This document shows, one piece after another, positions 25,655 to 36,005 of a stretch of 64,000 nt of DNA. Source of the stretch: Planotetraspora sp. A-T 1434 (GTDB lineage Bacteria > Actinomycetota > Actinomycetes > Streptosporangiales > Streptosporangiaceae); assembly GCF_025420585.1 (NCBI RefSeq), contig NZ_JAOEGB010000020.1, positions 1-64,000 on the forward strand, read 5' to 3'. Position 1 is the first letter of the stretch. The number at the start of each line of letters is the position of its first letter. A program made the translations under genes and the position numbers. The notes under the pieces were generated by a model, which searched no databases, was not told where the DNA came from, and saw nothing but the letters and a program-made list of their open reading frames with translations.

Positions 25655-26214
25655 TGATCGATTTCCGCGTCTACGACGAGAGCGACGCACCCGAGGCGGC
25701 GCGCCCGATGCTGGAGGCCGCCAAAAAGCGCATGGGGTTCGTGACCACGCTCAATGCGGTGATGGCCGAGTCGCCCGAGCTGCTGGCCGGCTACAACGCG
25801 CTGGCCGAACAGTTCGGCAGGTCGTCGCTGTCCCTGGCGGCCAAGCAGGTGGTGCTGATCACGGCCAGCGTGGAGAACGGCTGCGAGTACTGCGTGGCCG
25901 CGCACTCCACCCTCGCGCTGCGCGCCCACATCCCGGCCGAGGTGGTCCAGGCCCTACGCGAGGGCAAGCAGCTCCCAGACGCGGAGCTGGAGGCCGTTCG
26001 CCGCCTGACCCAGGCGATGGTCGCCCAGCGGGGCTCGGTGGACGACGCCGAGATCGAGGCCTTCCTGGCCGCCGGCCACACTCGCCGCCACGTGCTCGAC
26101 ATCGTGCTCGGCGTCGGCATGAAGACGCTGTCGAACTACACCAACCACATCACCCACATCCCGCTGGACCCCGCGTGGCAGGACCAGCAGTGGACCCACG
26201 AGCAGGCGATGTGA
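25651..26214 (+). CDS. Carboxymuconolactone decarboxylase / AhpD-like peroxidase
   Basis: A 187-residue CMD/AhpD family protein with the redox motif ENGCEYCVAAHS (CxxC plus His) at about 74-85, the proton-relay arrangement of alkylhydroperoxidase D. The N-terminal half (ARPMLEAAKKRMGFVTTLNAVMAESPELL) is the peroxidase-related subfamily. It likely detoxifies organic peroxides using a thiol reductant. It is translationally coupled to the upstream TetR gene. Confidence 0.87.
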   Translation: MMIDFRVYDESDAPEAARPMLEAAKKRMGFVTTLNAVMAESPELLAGYNALAEQFGRSSLSLAAKQVVLITASVENGCEYCVAAHSTLALRAHIPAEVVQALREGKQLPDAELEAVRRLTQAMVAQRGSVDDAEIEAFLAAGHTRRHVLDIVLGVGMKTLSNYTNHITHIPLDPAWQDQQWTHEQAM

Positions 26215-26355
26215 TCAGGTCGCCGCTGTCGCCCGCTGACCAATGCCCGGGCACACGTTGTCGAAAAGCCGCCGATCCAGGCTAGCGCGATTCCGCGAAC
26301 AGCGGGCGCTTCCCGGTTGCGCTCCTGACGTCCCGATTTATCGTCAGGATTCGAC

Positions 26356-26568
26356 TTGAAGGAGACGCGACTGATCAGCAGTCGAGAAGACGCGCGGCCG
26401 ACCGAACGACTGCGAGGCTCGTGTCATGGCACCCACCAGATGCAGTGGATCGTGGACAACGTCGGGGCACTTGTACTGCCGACCGTTCGGGCAATGTTCG
26501 AGGGCGGCTTTGCCCGTGCGCCGAACCCCCGCGCCGGAACGGCGGGCGGCATGAGGGGGTCGCCATGA
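26356..26568 (+). CDS. Possible small ORF coupled to the PEP-enzyme-like gene
   Basis: A frame of up to 70 codons ends in an ATGA overlap with the next gene's ATG 26565, the usual sign of coupled translation. The start is unclear: TTG 26356, or CTG 26371 placed 6 bases after AAGGAG. The product (central segment MQWIVDNVGALVLPTVRAMF) is hydrophobic in the middle with a basic Ala/Gly/Pro-rich tail and matches no family I know. It could be a real small protein or chance; codon bias is not decisive at this length. Confidence 0.3.
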   Translation: MKETRLISSREDARPTERLRGSCHGTHQMQWIVDNVGALVLPTVRAMFEGGFARAPNPRAGTAGGMRGSP

Positions 26569-27845
26569 AGGCACCTGGTGCTCTCGACGTCCGTAACCCG
26601 ACCGGAAACCAGGGGGAGGTTACCGTGAGTCCTCGTGAGATTCCAGGGGTTCTGCTCGCCGGTTCGCCATCGACGAGTGTTCGTGGTGTCTGCAATCACA
26701 CCAGGAAACCCATCGACGGTTCCGTGCTGGTCGTCGAAGCGCTTGGTCCGGAACTCTACGATGCCATCATCGCGTCTTCCGCCGTGATCTGTTCCCGTGG
26801 TGGTCGAACCGGTCACATGCAATCCCTGTGCCGCACCCGAGGAATTCCTGTCCTGCGAGTTGCCCCATCCGATCTTGGCGGACTTGTCGGTCACGTCACG
26901 GTTCGGACCGATCGCGAGTCAGTCGTGCTCGGCGAAGCCGAGTCTTCTGGGCGATCTCCGGAATCCTCGGTCGTCGCCCCCGGTGATCTCAGCTCGATCT
27001 GTGTGGTCATCGCTGACGCGAAAGATATCCAGTCGCTGAACGCGCTCACCCCGCGTGTCGAGCAAGTGGACTGTTACTTCATTCGCGAGGAATTCGTCTG
27101 CCTCTCGGCAGGATTGAGCCCACTTGACTCGCTCAGGGCAGGAGCCGATGAGGCCGAGCGCTACGGGACCGCCGTCGCGTCGGAGCTGTGCTCGCTCGCC
27201 AAAGAACTTCTCCCCGGCCAACGTCTTGTCATGAGGCTGCTCGACCTTCGGTCGGACGACGCCGCTCAGATCACCACCGGGGTCGAGGTCGACCACGAAC
27301 CCAATCCGGAACTCGGTCTGCACGGTGCACGAGGGCTGCTGCAGGAGCACCACTACCCACAGGCGTTCCAGGCCCTCCGCGCCCACGTACGGGAACGCCT
27401 GGGCCCAGAGTCGGCGCGAGTGAGCTTCGCGGTGCCGTTCATCAACGACCAGGACGAATTCCTGCGACTGCGGCTGCACCTCGGCCTGCCCGAAGACATG
27501 CCTCTTTCGGTCTTTGTCGAGACTCCAGCCGCCGTTCATTCGGCGGCCGAATTCTGCGCCGCCGGAGCCAGTGAACTGTTCGTCGGGACCAAGGACCTGA
27601 CCCAGTTCTACCTCGCCGCGGACAGGGGCAACCACCTGGTCGCCCCCTCCTATCAGACACGGCATCCGGCCGTCATGGCCGGCCTGCGCCAGGCGGTTGA
27701 ATCAGGTAGCAGCACCGGCACCCCGGTTCACGTGTTCGCACTGGGCGTCGACCTGGACTTCTACGTGCAGCACCTCCCTACGGACAGGTTCATGATGTGC
27801 ACCGCTGAGCTGCGACAACTCGCGCAGGAGACGAACTCGCGATAG
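26565..27845 (+). CDS. PEP-utilising-enzyme-like protein (swivelling domain plus PEP-binding barrel)
   Basis: A 426-residue protein resembling the C-terminal two-thirds of PEP-utilising enzymes (PtsI, PpsA, PpdK). The swivelling phospho-His domain shows CSRGGRTGHMQSLCRTRGIP (family GGxTSHxAIxAR). The barrel shows NPELGLHGARGLL, FVETPAAV, and LFVGTKDLTQFYLAADRGN, which is nearly the PtsI consensus, then HPAV. The ATP-grasp domain of PpsA/PpdK is absent, the RxLDxGGDK loop is degraded (MRLLDLRSDD) and the CGE catalytic Cys near the end is not seen. It may be a pathway-specific or inactive paralogue. ATG 26565 has GAGGGGG at 5 bases. Confidence 0.7.
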   Translation: MKAPGALDVRNPTGNQGEVTVSPREIPGVLLAGSPSTSVRGVCNHTRKPIDGSVLVVEALGPELYDAIIASSAVICSRGGRTGHMQSLCRTRGIPVLRVAPSDLGGLVGHVTVRTDRESVVLGEAESSGRSPESSVVAPGDLSSICVVIADAKDIQSLNALTPRVEQVDCYFIREEFVCLSAGLSPLDSLRAGADEAERYGTAVASELCSLAKELLPGQRLVMRLLDLRSDDAAQITTGVEVDHEPNPELGLHGARGLLQEHHYPQAFQALRAHVRERLGPESARVSFAVPFINDQDEFLRLRLHLGLPEDMPLSVFVETPAAVHSAAEFCAAGASELFVGTKDLTQFYLAADRGNHLVAPSYQTRHPAVMAGLRQAVESGSSTGTPVHVFALGVDLDFYVQHLPTDRFMMCTAELRQLAQETNSR

Positions 27846-27886
27846 CGCCTCGCGAGCTACACTCGGCCGGAGCACGCATACGATCC

Positions 27887-28417
27887 TCACTCCAGACCGT
27901 CCCCGCCCTTGTGCGTGGCATCTTGCGTGCCCTCGTGCGCGTCCTGTCGCGCGGACAGCTCTCGGGCCGTCACGGTCGCCTCGATGCTGCGGGCGAGGAA
28001 ACGGCTGATCAGGCGGCGCTCCTCGTCGGTGAACTCGTCCAGCGCCGCGGTCATCTCCTGCCCGAGAGGAGCGAAGAACCGGGCGGCCAGCGTGGCGGCC
28101 TTCTGGTGCATGGCCAGCTCGACCTTGCGCCGGTCGGTGGCGCTCCGATGCCGTTCGAGATGGCCGGCCTGCTCCAACCGGTTGATCAGAGCCGTGGTGG
28201 CCGGTGCGCTCAGGTTGAGAGCAACGCCGAGCGCTCCGGGGCTCAGCGGGCGCCCCTCGCGCGAGGCGTCCATGATCACGACGAGGGCGTTGAGATCGGT
28301 GCGATGGAGCCCGTGGTCCATGGCGAACTGCTCGCTGAACCGGTCGACCTCGACGTTGAGGCGCCGCATGAGGCTCATCAGCTCAACCGGGTCGGCGGCG
28401 CGCTGGTCTTCGGTCAC
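27887..28417 (-). CDS. MarR-family transcription regulator
   Basis: A 176-residue MarR protein with winged helix LSPGALGVALNLSAPATTALINRLEQAGHLERHRSATDRRKVEL, the last part being the conserved DxRxxxxxLT wing region. GTG 28417 is preceded by GGAGG. It is divergent from the MMPL exporter gene with an extended palindrome in the gap, so it most likely represses the exporter and itself and releases on ligand binding. Confidence 0.88.
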   Translation of the reverse strand: MTEDQRAADPVELMSLMRRLNVEVDRFSEQFAMDHGLHRTDLNALVVIMDASREGRPLSPGALGVALNLSAPATTALINRLEQAGHLERHRSATDRRKVELAMHQKAATLAARFFAPLGQEMTAALDEFTDEERRLISRFLARSIEATVTARELSARQDAHEGTQDATHKGGDGLE

Positions 28418-28460
28418 GGTCCTCCTCCATGTTGCCGTCGCCCGCCGCCTCGGCTTATGT

Positions 28461-28489
28461 TTCCATCATTGAACTATTCCATGATGGAA
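28461..28489. promoter_or_regulatory. 29-bp inverted repeat, likely MarR operator
   Basis: The arms TTCCATCATTGAA and TTCCATGATGGAA are inverted repeats with 12 of 13 pairs matching around a CTA centre. The site lies between the divergent MarR and MMPL genes and covers two ATG triplets at 28481 and 28484, supporting 28499 as the true MMPL start. Confidence 0.75.
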
Positions 28490-28498
28490 AGAGAACCG

Positions 28499-30592
28499 AT
28501 GAGCCCAGCAAGGCCTGTTAGGTTGTCCATTTTCTCCGGTCCCCGTGGCAAGTGGGCCGTGCTGGCCGTGGCCGTCGTCCTGTCCGGCCTGGCGCTGGCC
28601 TTCGGCGGAGCCTCGAAGGTGAACACCGACCCCGCCGCCGCCCTCCCGCGCGGCGCCGAGTCGGCGACGGTCGCCCGGCTGGAGCAGCGGCTGCCGAGCG
28701 CCCAGGTGGACCCCGCCCTCGTGGTCTACAGCCGCGCCGGCGGCCTGAGCGCGTCCGATCGCACGGCGATCGAGGAGGACGCCTCGCGCCTCGCCGCCGT
28801 CGCTCTGCGGCGTCAGGTGCCACCGCCGGTCTTCTCTCCCCGGCAGGACGTGGCGCTCCTGCCGGTCCCGCTTTCCGGCTCGCTCCCGCTCGCCCAGCTC
28901 ACGGACGCCGTACGGAAGATCCGTACCGAGGCGAGGAAAGGACTACCCGCGGGCGCCCGGGCCGAGGTGACCGGCGGCGCGGGCTTCAAGGTCGATCTGG
29001 CCTCGGTGTTCGAGGGGGCCAACGTGACGCTGCTGGCCGTCACGGCGACGGTCGTCGCCGTCCTCCTGCTCCTGACCTACCGCAGCCCCTGGCTGTGGCT
29101 CGTCCCGCTGAGCGTCATCGGGATGGCCGACCAGGTCGCGGCGAAGGTCGTGGCCATCCTCACCCGCACGGCGGGCCTGACGGTCGACGACTCCACCCTC
29201 GGCATCACGTCCGTGCTGGTCTTCGGCGCGGGAACGAACTACGCCCTGCTGCTCATCGCGCGCTACCGCGAGCGGCTGCGGGTCCACGAGGACCGTCACG
29301 CCGCCATGGGGGAGGCGGTCAGGTCGGCTGGGCCGGCCATCCTGGCCAGTTCGGCGACCGTCACCCTCGCGCTTCTCACCCTGGTCTTCGCCCTGTCGCC
29401 GTCCAGCCGCGGCATCGGCATGGCGGGCGCCGTCGGCATCGTCACGGCCGTCGTGTACGCGCTGGTCGTGCTGCCGGCCGTGCTCGTGGTGTTCGGCAGG
29501 GGGCTGTTCTGGCCGTTCGCACCCAAGGTGGGCCAGGACGACCCGACGCGGACCGGGCTGTGGGCGCGCGTGGGCGGAGCGGTGTCGCGGCGCCCCGCGC
29601 TGATGACGGCGGTGAGCGTCATCGTGCTGGCCGTCCTCGCTCTCGGCGCGGTCGGCGTGCGGAGCGGGCTCGCACAGACCGAGCGGTTCCGCGAGCGGGT
29701 GGAGGCCATCGCCGGGCAGGAGACGCTGAGCCGGGCGTTCCCGGCTGGGAGCGCGCAGCCCGTCGTCGTCATCTCCCGGGCCTCGGCCGCCGACCAGGTC
29801 AAGAACGCCGCCTCAGCCGTTCCGGGAGTCGTGCGCGCCACGGTGACCGATCGCTCGTCCGGCTACGCCCGGACCGACGTCGTCCTGAAGGCCGACCCGG
29901 GCAGCGCGGCGAGCTTCGCGGCCGTGAAGGCGGTGCGCGCCGCCGTACACGCCGTGCCGGGGGCGGACGCCGTGGTGGGAGGGCCGGAGGCCACCGACCT
30001 CGACGAACGCGCCGCCGAGACCCGCGACCAGAGGCTGGTCATCCCGCTGGTGCTCGCCGTGGTGCTCCTAACGCTGCTGCTCCTGCTCCGGTCGGTGGTG
30101 GCCGCCGTCACGCTGGTGCTCACCGTGGTCGCCAGCTTCGCCGCCAGCTTCGGCGCGGGGTGGTTAGCGTTCCGGCAGCTCTTCGGCTTCCCCGCGCTGG
30201 ACCTCGGCGTGCCGCTGCTGAGCTTCCTCTTCCTGGTCGCGCTCGGCATCGACTACAACATCTTTCTCGCCACGCGTGCCCGCGAGGAGGCGGCGCGCCA
30301 GGGCACCCGCCGGGGGGTCGTCACCGCGCTCGCCGTCACCGGCGGCGTCATCACCAGCGCGGGCGTCCTGCTCGCGGCGGTGTTCGCCGTGCTGGGAGTG
30401 CTCCCGCTCATCACACTGACGCAGATCGGCGTCATTGTGGGCTTCGGCGTGCTGCTCGACACGGCCCTGGTCCGCAGCGTCCTCGTCCCTGCCCTCGTCA
30501 CACTCCTCGGCGACCGTTTCTGGTGGCCGAGCGCCCCGTCCCGGCCCGGTGTCTCCGGCGCCGTTCACACCGAGACGACGGTGGCGAGCTGA
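28499..30592 (+). CDS. MMPL-family RND-type exporter
   Basis: A 697-residue MMPL protein with the expected topology: first helix WAVLAVAVVLSGLALAFGG, an extracytoplasmic loop, a bundle of helices (about 175-350), then a second repeat starting near ALMTAVSVIVLAVLALGAVG. MMPL family motifs include GAGTNYALLLIARYRE and the second-half counterpart ALGIDYNIFLATRAREE, which carry the proton-relay Asp/Tyr region. Such pumps export lipids or drugs by proton antiport. ATG 28499 was chosen because GGAAAGAG precedes it and upstream ATGs lie in the operator. It is controlled by the divergent MarR gene. Confidence 0.9.
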   Translation: MSPARPVRLSIFSGPRGKWAVLAVAVVLSGLALAFGGASKVNTDPAAALPRGAESATVARLEQRLPSAQVDPALVVYSRAGGLSASDRTAIEEDASRLAAVALRRQVPPPVFSPRQDVALLPVPLSGSLPLAQLTDAVRKIRTEARKGLPAGARAEVTGGAGFKVDLASVFEGANVTLLAVTATVVAVLLLLTYRSPWLWLVPLSVIGMADQVAAKVVAILTRTAGLTVDDSTLGITSVLVFGAGTNYALLLIARYRERLRVHEDRHAAMGEAVRSAGPAILASSATVTLALLTLVFALSPSSRGIGMAGAVGIVTAVVYALVVLPAVLVVFGRGLFWPFAPKVGQDDPTRTGLWARVGGAVSRRPALMTAVSVIVLAVLALGAVGVRSGLAQTERFRERVEAIAGQETLSRAFPAGSAQPVVVISRASAADQVKNAASAVPGVVRATVTDRSSGYARTDVVLKADPGSAASFAAVKAVRAAVHAVPGADAVVGGPEATDLDERAAETRDQRLVIPLVLAVVLLTLLLLLRSVVAAVTLVLTVVASFAASFGAGWLAFRQLFGFPALDLGVPLLSFLFLVALGIDYNIFLATRAREEAARQGTRRGVVTALAVTGGVITSAGVLLAAVFAVLGVLPLITLTQIGVIVGFGVLLDTALVRSVLVPALVTLLGDRFWWPSAPSRPGVSGAVHTETTVAS

Positions 30593-30625
30593 GGCGGGCC
30601 GCGACGACCGCCGACCTGAGATCAA

Positions 30626-30646
30626 GTCCCCGCCTTGTCCGGGGAC
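30626..30646. terminator. Hairpin between convergent MMPL and acyl-CoA dehydrogenase genes
   Basis: GTCCCCG and CGGGGAC pair as a 7-bp stem around a 7-base loop in the 108-base gap between converging genes. It lacks a T-run, so it is a candidate bidirectional terminator only. Confidence 0.5.
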
Positions 30647-30700
30647 GAGGGTGCGATGCGCGGGTTGCTCCTGAGCAGAGGCCGTTGACCTGCGGAAATT

Positions 30701-31927
30701 CTAGCGGACGGGGAGGCCGGTCACGGCGCGGCCGATGATGAGGCGCTGGATCTCGGACGTGCCTTCGAAGATGGTGAAGATCTTGGCGTCGCGGTGGAAG
30801 CGTTCCACGGGGTGCTCGCGGGTGTAGCCGGCTCCGCCGAGGATCTGGATGGCCTGCTCGCTCACCCAGACCGCGGTCTCGCTCGCGACGAGCTTGCTCA
30901 TCGAGCCCTCCGCCTGCTCGAACGGCCGGCCGTGCCGGGCCATCCAGGCCGCCCGCCAGGTCATGAACCGCGCGACGTCCACCCGGGTGGCCATGTCGGC
31001 GAGGAGGAACGCGATCGCCTGGTTCTCGCCGATCTTGCGGCCGAACTGCTCCCGCTCCCGCGCGTAGTCCCTGGCGTACTCGAACGAGGCCCGGGCGATG
31101 CCGACGGCCATGGCGGCGACCACGGGACGGGTGGTCTCGAAGGTCCGCATGGCGGCCTGCTCGCCGCCACGCGCTCCGGAGCGGACCCGGGCGAGCCGCT
31201 CGTCGAGCTTGTCCTTGCCTCCGAGCAGGCAGTCGCCGGGCACCCGGACGTCGTCGAGGATGACCTCGGCGGTGTGCGACGCGCGGATGCCGTGCTTCCT
31301 GAACTTCTGCCCCTGGGACAGTCCGGGCGTGCCCGGCGGGACGACGAAGGACGCCTGACCACGCGTTCCCAGCGACGGGTCGACCGAGGCGACCACGACG
31401 TGGACGTTGGCGATGCCGCCGTTGGTCGCCCACGTCTTGACGCCGTTGAGCACCCACTCGTCCTTGGCGGCGTCGTAGACCGCGCGGGTGCGGATCGCGC
31501 CGACGTCCGATCCCGCGTCGGGCTCGGAGGCGCAGAACGCGCCGAGCTTGACGTCGTCCACACTGCCGAACATCTGGGGCAGCCACTCCCCCATCTGCTC
31601 GGGCGTGCCGTTCGAGGCGAGGGCCGCCGCCGCGAGACCGGTGCCGACGATCGACAGGCCGATGCCGGCGTCCCCCCAGAACAACTCCTCGAACGCCACC
31701 GCCAGCCCGAGCCCGGATTCCTCGAACCACTGCCCGGCGAAGAAATCCAGCGAGTACAACCCGATCTTGGCGGCCTCCTGGATCACCGGCCAGGGCGTCT
31801 CCTCCCGCTCGTCCCATTCGGCCCCCGCGGGGCGGACGACGTCACGGGCGAACTCGCGAACCCAGTCCCGCACTTCGCGGACGTCGTCGCTCAACTCAGG
31901 GCAGAAGCCGCTCACGCTCTCGGTCAT
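30701..31927 (-). CDS. Acyl-CoA dehydrogenase
   Basis: A 408-residue acyl-CoA dehydrogenase of normal length. It shows the FAD-binding GAFCASEPDAGSDVGAIRTRA and the GVKTWATNGG segment, and the C-terminal AIQILGGAGYTREHPVERFHRDAKIFTIFEGTSEIQRLIIGR. The Glu of FEGTSEIQR is the usual catalytic base. It oxidises acyl-CoA to trans-2-enoyl-CoA in beta-oxidation or branched-chain degradation; chain length is not readable. The start codon lies within a perfect palindrome and there is no ribosome site, so it may be leaderless and tightly repressed. It follows gpgS by 29 bases. Confidence 0.93.
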   Translation of the reverse strand: MTESVSGFCPELSDDVREVRDWVREFARDVVRPAGAEWDEREETPWPVIQEAAKIGLYSLDFFAGQWFEESGLGLAVAFEELFWGDAGIGLSIVGTGLAAAALASNGTPEQMGEWLPQMFGSVDDVKLGAFCASEPDAGSDVGAIRTRAVYDAAKDEWVLNGVKTWATNGGIANVHVVVASVDPSLGTRGQASFVVPPGTPGLSQGQKFRKHGIRASHTAEVILDDVRVPGDCLLGGKDKLDERLARVRSGARGGEQAAMRTFETTRPVVAAMAVGIARASFEYARDYAREREQFGRKIGENQAIAFLLADMATRVDVARFMTWRAAWMARHGRPFEQAEGSMSKLVASETAVWVSEQAIQILGGAGYTREHPVERFHRDAKIFTIFEGTSEIQRLIIGRAVTGLPVR

Positions 31928-31944
31928 GTTACCAACGGTAACAT
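31926..31944. promoter_or_regulatory. 19-bp perfect palindrome over the acyl-CoA dehydrogenase start
   Basis: ATGTTACCAACGGTAACAT reads ATGTTACC, a 3-base centre and GGTAACAT. Its left edge overlaps the start codon. A TetR-type fatty-acid regulator is the usual binder of such dyads near acyl-CoA dehydrogenase genes; none is adjacent. Confidence 0.68.
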
Positions 31945-31956
31945 CAGTCCCCTCGC

Positions 31957-32934
31957 CTATCGCCCACGCACGGACGCGTACTGCGGCACGGTCAGCATGG
32001 GAGGCCGCTCGGCGACCGCGACGTCCCGGACGACCGGACGGTGCCCGGATGGCCCGCGCGTGAACTGGGTGAGCCGCGACTCCGGCGCGTGCAGTGGAAT
32101 GATCTTGTCCTGTCGTTCGAGCCTCGACCAGGCGGTGTGCATGATCTGCCCGGCCATCCCGCCCAGCGCCTCCGTGGACTGATGGGAGTGCACCCGGTGG
32201 CCGAGGTCCACCTGGGCGAGAGCGTCCAGTCCCAGGAGCCCCAGCAGGTCGACCAGCAGTCCCAGCTCGACGCCGTAGCCCGTGACGAAGGGGACGCGCT
32301 CCAGGGCGGCGCGCCGTCCCGCGTACTCCCCCGCGAGGGGCTGCACGAACCCGGCGAGCAGCGGCCAGTGCAGGTTGAGCAGCGGCCGCGCGACCAACTC
32401 GGTCACCCGCCCGCCGCCGGTGCGCAGGTCGCGCTCCTCCACCCCGATCAGCGGCCGGTCGTAGGCCCCCTTGACGTACGCCACGGCCGGGTCGGCCAGC
32501 AGGGGCCCCAGCAGCCCGGTGACGAACGACGTCCGGAAGTCCCGCAGGTCGGCGTCGACGAAAACGACGACCTCGCCCGACGTCACGGCGAGGGACTTCC
32601 ACAGCGCCTCGCCCTTGCCGTCGTAGCGCTCGCCGTCCAGCTCCGGCAGGATCTCGTCCTGCGCGAACACCTTCGCTCCGGCCTGTACGGCCCGCGCCGC
32701 GGTGTCGTCGGTCGACCGGGAGTCGATGACGATGAGCTCGTCCACCAGGGGCACGGCCTCGATCAGGTCCTCGCGGATCACGGAGACGATCTCCCCGACG
32801 GTCGCGGCCTCGTTCCGCGCCGGCAGCACCACGCTGATCGTGGTCGCCCCCTTCGCGGCCAGCAGCGCGGCGATCGGCCAGTCCCCCGCGGACGACGTGC
32901 GGCCGCGCAGCCAGGCGTCCACCTCAGGCAGCAC
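31957..32934 (-). CDS. gpgS: Glucosyl-3-phosphoglycerate synthase
   Basis: A 325-residue GT-A glycosyltransferase (family GT81). It begins MLPEVDAWLRGRTSSAGDWP, shows SVVLPARNEAATVGEIV, the metal-binding DxD in VVVFVDADLRDF, VKGAYDRPL and the conserved GYGVELGLLVDLL. The enzyme transfers glucose from a nucleotide sugar to 3-phosphoglycerate, the first step to glucosylglycerate and, in mycobacteria, methylglucose lipopolysaccharide. GTG 32934 has GGGGGAGG at 5 bases. In mycobacteria gpgS neighbours folP2; here a FolP2-like gene sits 17 kb away. Confidence 0.9.
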   Translation of the reverse strand: MLPEVDAWLRGRTSSAGDWPIAALLAAKGATTISVVLPARNEAATVGEIVSVIREDLIEAVPLVDELIVIDSRSTDDTAARAVQAGAKVFAQDEILPELDGERYDGKGEALWKSLAVTSGEVVVFVDADLRDFRTSFVTGLLGPLLADPAVAYVKGAYDRPLIGVEERDLRTGGGRVTELVARPLLNLHWPLLAGFVQPLAGEYAGRRAALERVPFVTGYGVELGLLVDLLGLLGLDALAQVDLGHRVHSHQSTEALGGMAGQIMHTAWSRLERQDKIIPLHAPESRLTQFTRGPSGHRPVVRDVAVAERPPMLTVPQYASVRGR

Positions 32935-32970
32935 GGACGCCTCCCCCGAAGTCCCCTATATCCACGCGCA

Positions 32971-34443
32971 TCAGCCTATGGCGGCGTGGCGCTCCAGGAA
33001 CGCGTAGACGTCCGCCTCGTCCACACCGGGGAAGGAGCCGGGCGGCAGCGCGGCGAGGACATGGGAGTTCGCCCGCGCGGACGGCCAGGCGTAGCCCTCC
33101 CACCGCTGGGCCAGCTCCGTCGGCGGCCTGCGGCAGCATTCGCCGTTCGGGCAGTTCGACTTGGTCCGGTTCGTCGTCTCCCTGCCCCGGAACCAGCGCG
33201 ACTCCTTGTACGGCACGCCGAGCGTGATCGCGACGTCCTTCTCCTGCGAGGGATCGACATGGGCGACGCAGAAGTAGGTCCCGGTGGGTGAGTCGGAGTA
33301 CTGGTAGTAGAGCGAGAACCGGTCGGGCGACTGGAACACCTGGCGGCCGGACCACTGCAGGCACATCCGCTGGCCCTCGATCGCCCCCTGCTCGTCGGCG
33401 GGGAAGACGATCCCGTCGTTCTCGTACGCCTTGTAGATGATCCCGCCGGCGTCGTTCCGGACGAAGTGGCACACCAGGTCGAGGTGCCGGGTGGCCAGGT
33501 TGGTGAACCGGTGGGCGGCCATCTCGTATGAGACGGCGAACACGTCCCGCAGGTCCTCCACCGACAGGGCCCGGTCCTGCTTCGCCTCCCGCAGGTACGG
33601 CACGGCCGCCGTCTCGGGGACCAGCACGGCCGCCGCGAAGTAGTTGGCCTCGACCCGCTGACGCAGGAAGTCGGCGAAGTCGCGCGGCTTGTGGTGCTGG
33701 AGCGCGAAGTGGCCGAGCGTCTGCAGCAGCACCGTACGGGGGGTGTGCATCCCGAGTTGCTCGCGCTTGAGGTAGATCCGCCGGTTGCGCAGGTCGGTCA
33801 CCGAGCGGGCGGATCGCGGCAGGTCCTGGGCCGTGTGCACGGTGAAGCCGAAGTGGGAGACCAGCGCCTGGACCGTACTCTCCGAGAGCGCGCCGGTCCG
33901 GTAGCCCACGGCGGCCAGCGACTCGGCGGCGGCCTTCTCGATCTCCTCGAAGTAGTTCCCCAGCTCCCGCTGCTTCCGGCGCAGCTCGGCGTTGGCCGCG
34001 CGGGCCTCTTCCGGGGTCGCCGTCCCCTTGGCCTCACGGGCCTTGAGCTCCTCGAACAGGCCGAGGATGTGCTCCAGCACGTCGTTGGGAACGCGCGCGG
34101 AGACCTTCAGCCGGCTGAGCCCGAGGCTCGTGTAGAGGGGGTCGCGCTGGGCCTCCTCCAGGGCGATCTCCAGCTGCGCCCGCCGGTTGGGGGCCTGCCG
34201 GCGCAGCAGCTCCTCGACCGGCACGTTGAGCGCGGCGGCCAGCGACTTCAGCAGCGACAGCTTGGGCTCGCGCTTGCCGTTCTCCAGCAGCGAGAGCTGG
34301 CTGGGCGCGCGCCCGACCCGGTCGCCCAGCTCGGAGAGGGTGAGACCGCGCTGCCTGCGCAGGTGCTTGAGCCGCTGGCCGAAGGCCAGCAGGTCCAGCT
34401 CCTGCGTCAAAGACAGCGGTTCTTCGCCTAGCAAGGAGGGCAT
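32971..34443 (-). CDS. ramB: RamB-like XRE/IrrE-family regulator
   Basis: A 490-residue regulator with an N-terminal XRE helix-turn-helix ([40 protein letters not shown]), a coiled segment, and a central IrrE/ImmA-like peptidase-type domain in which the zinc motif HExxH is degenerate ([13 protein letters not shown]), followed by the RamB-type C-terminal domain with [14 protein letters not shown]. RamB represses aceA/aceB and related acetate genes in Corynebacterium and Mycobacterium. It is divergent from aceA with direct repeats between, matching that role. The name is given by family and context. Confidence 0.83.
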   Translation of the reverse strand: MPSLLGEEPLSLTQELDLLAFGQRLKHLRRQRGLTLSELGDRVGRAPSQLSLLENGKREPKLSLLKSLAAALNVPVEELLRRQAPNRRAQLEIALEEAQRDPLYTSLGLSRLKVSARVPNDVLEHILGLFEELKAREAKGTATPEEARAANAELRRKQRELGNYFEEIEKAAAESLAAVGYRTGALSESTVQALVSHFGFTVHTAQDLPRSARSVTDLRNRRIYLKREQLGMHTPRTVLLQTLGHFALQHHKPRDFADFLRQRVEANYFAAAVLVPETAAVPYLREAKQDRALSVEDLRDVFAVSYEMAAHRFTNLATRHLDLVCHFVRNDAGGIIYKAYENDGIVFPADEQGAIEGQRMCLQWSGRQVFQSPDRFSLYYQYSDSPTGTYFCVAHVDPSQEKDVAITLGVPYKESRWFRGRETTNRTKSNCPNGECCRRPPTELAQRWEGYAWPSARANSHVLAALPPGSFPGVDEADVYAFLERHAAIG

Positions 34444-34454
34444 AGCCCGATCCT

Positions 34455-34541
34455 AAGCGGAAATTCGACGTTTCTTCCACCCCTTGGTGATCTAAGCCAC
34501 AAGGATTGGTCTAGTCCAAAGCGAAAACTCGGCGTTTCTTC
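34455..34541. promoter_or_regulatory. Pair of 23-bp direct repeats between ramB-like and aceA genes
   Basis: Two copies, at 34455-34477 and 34519-34541, agree at 20 of 23 positions; both begin AAGCG and end CGTTTCTTC. They are 64 bases apart, start to start, in the 243-base gap between the divergent genes. Direct repeats facing a RamB-like gene are best read as its operators controlling aceA and itself. Confidence 0.68.
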
Positions 34542-34686
34542 ACTGTTAAATACCCGCCAGTCTTCGTTGATCGGAAAATTCTCAAGTTCTTTCCGGACAA
34601 CCCTCCTTGTTGATCTCTTGATATCGACACAAACTCGAACCAAGCACCCAGGTGACGACAGAGCACGCAACGAGGGAGTGACAGTC

Positions 34687-35979
<1,293 letters not shown>

Positions 35980-36005
35980 CCCAGGCGGAACGCAGGTCGA
36001 AATCG

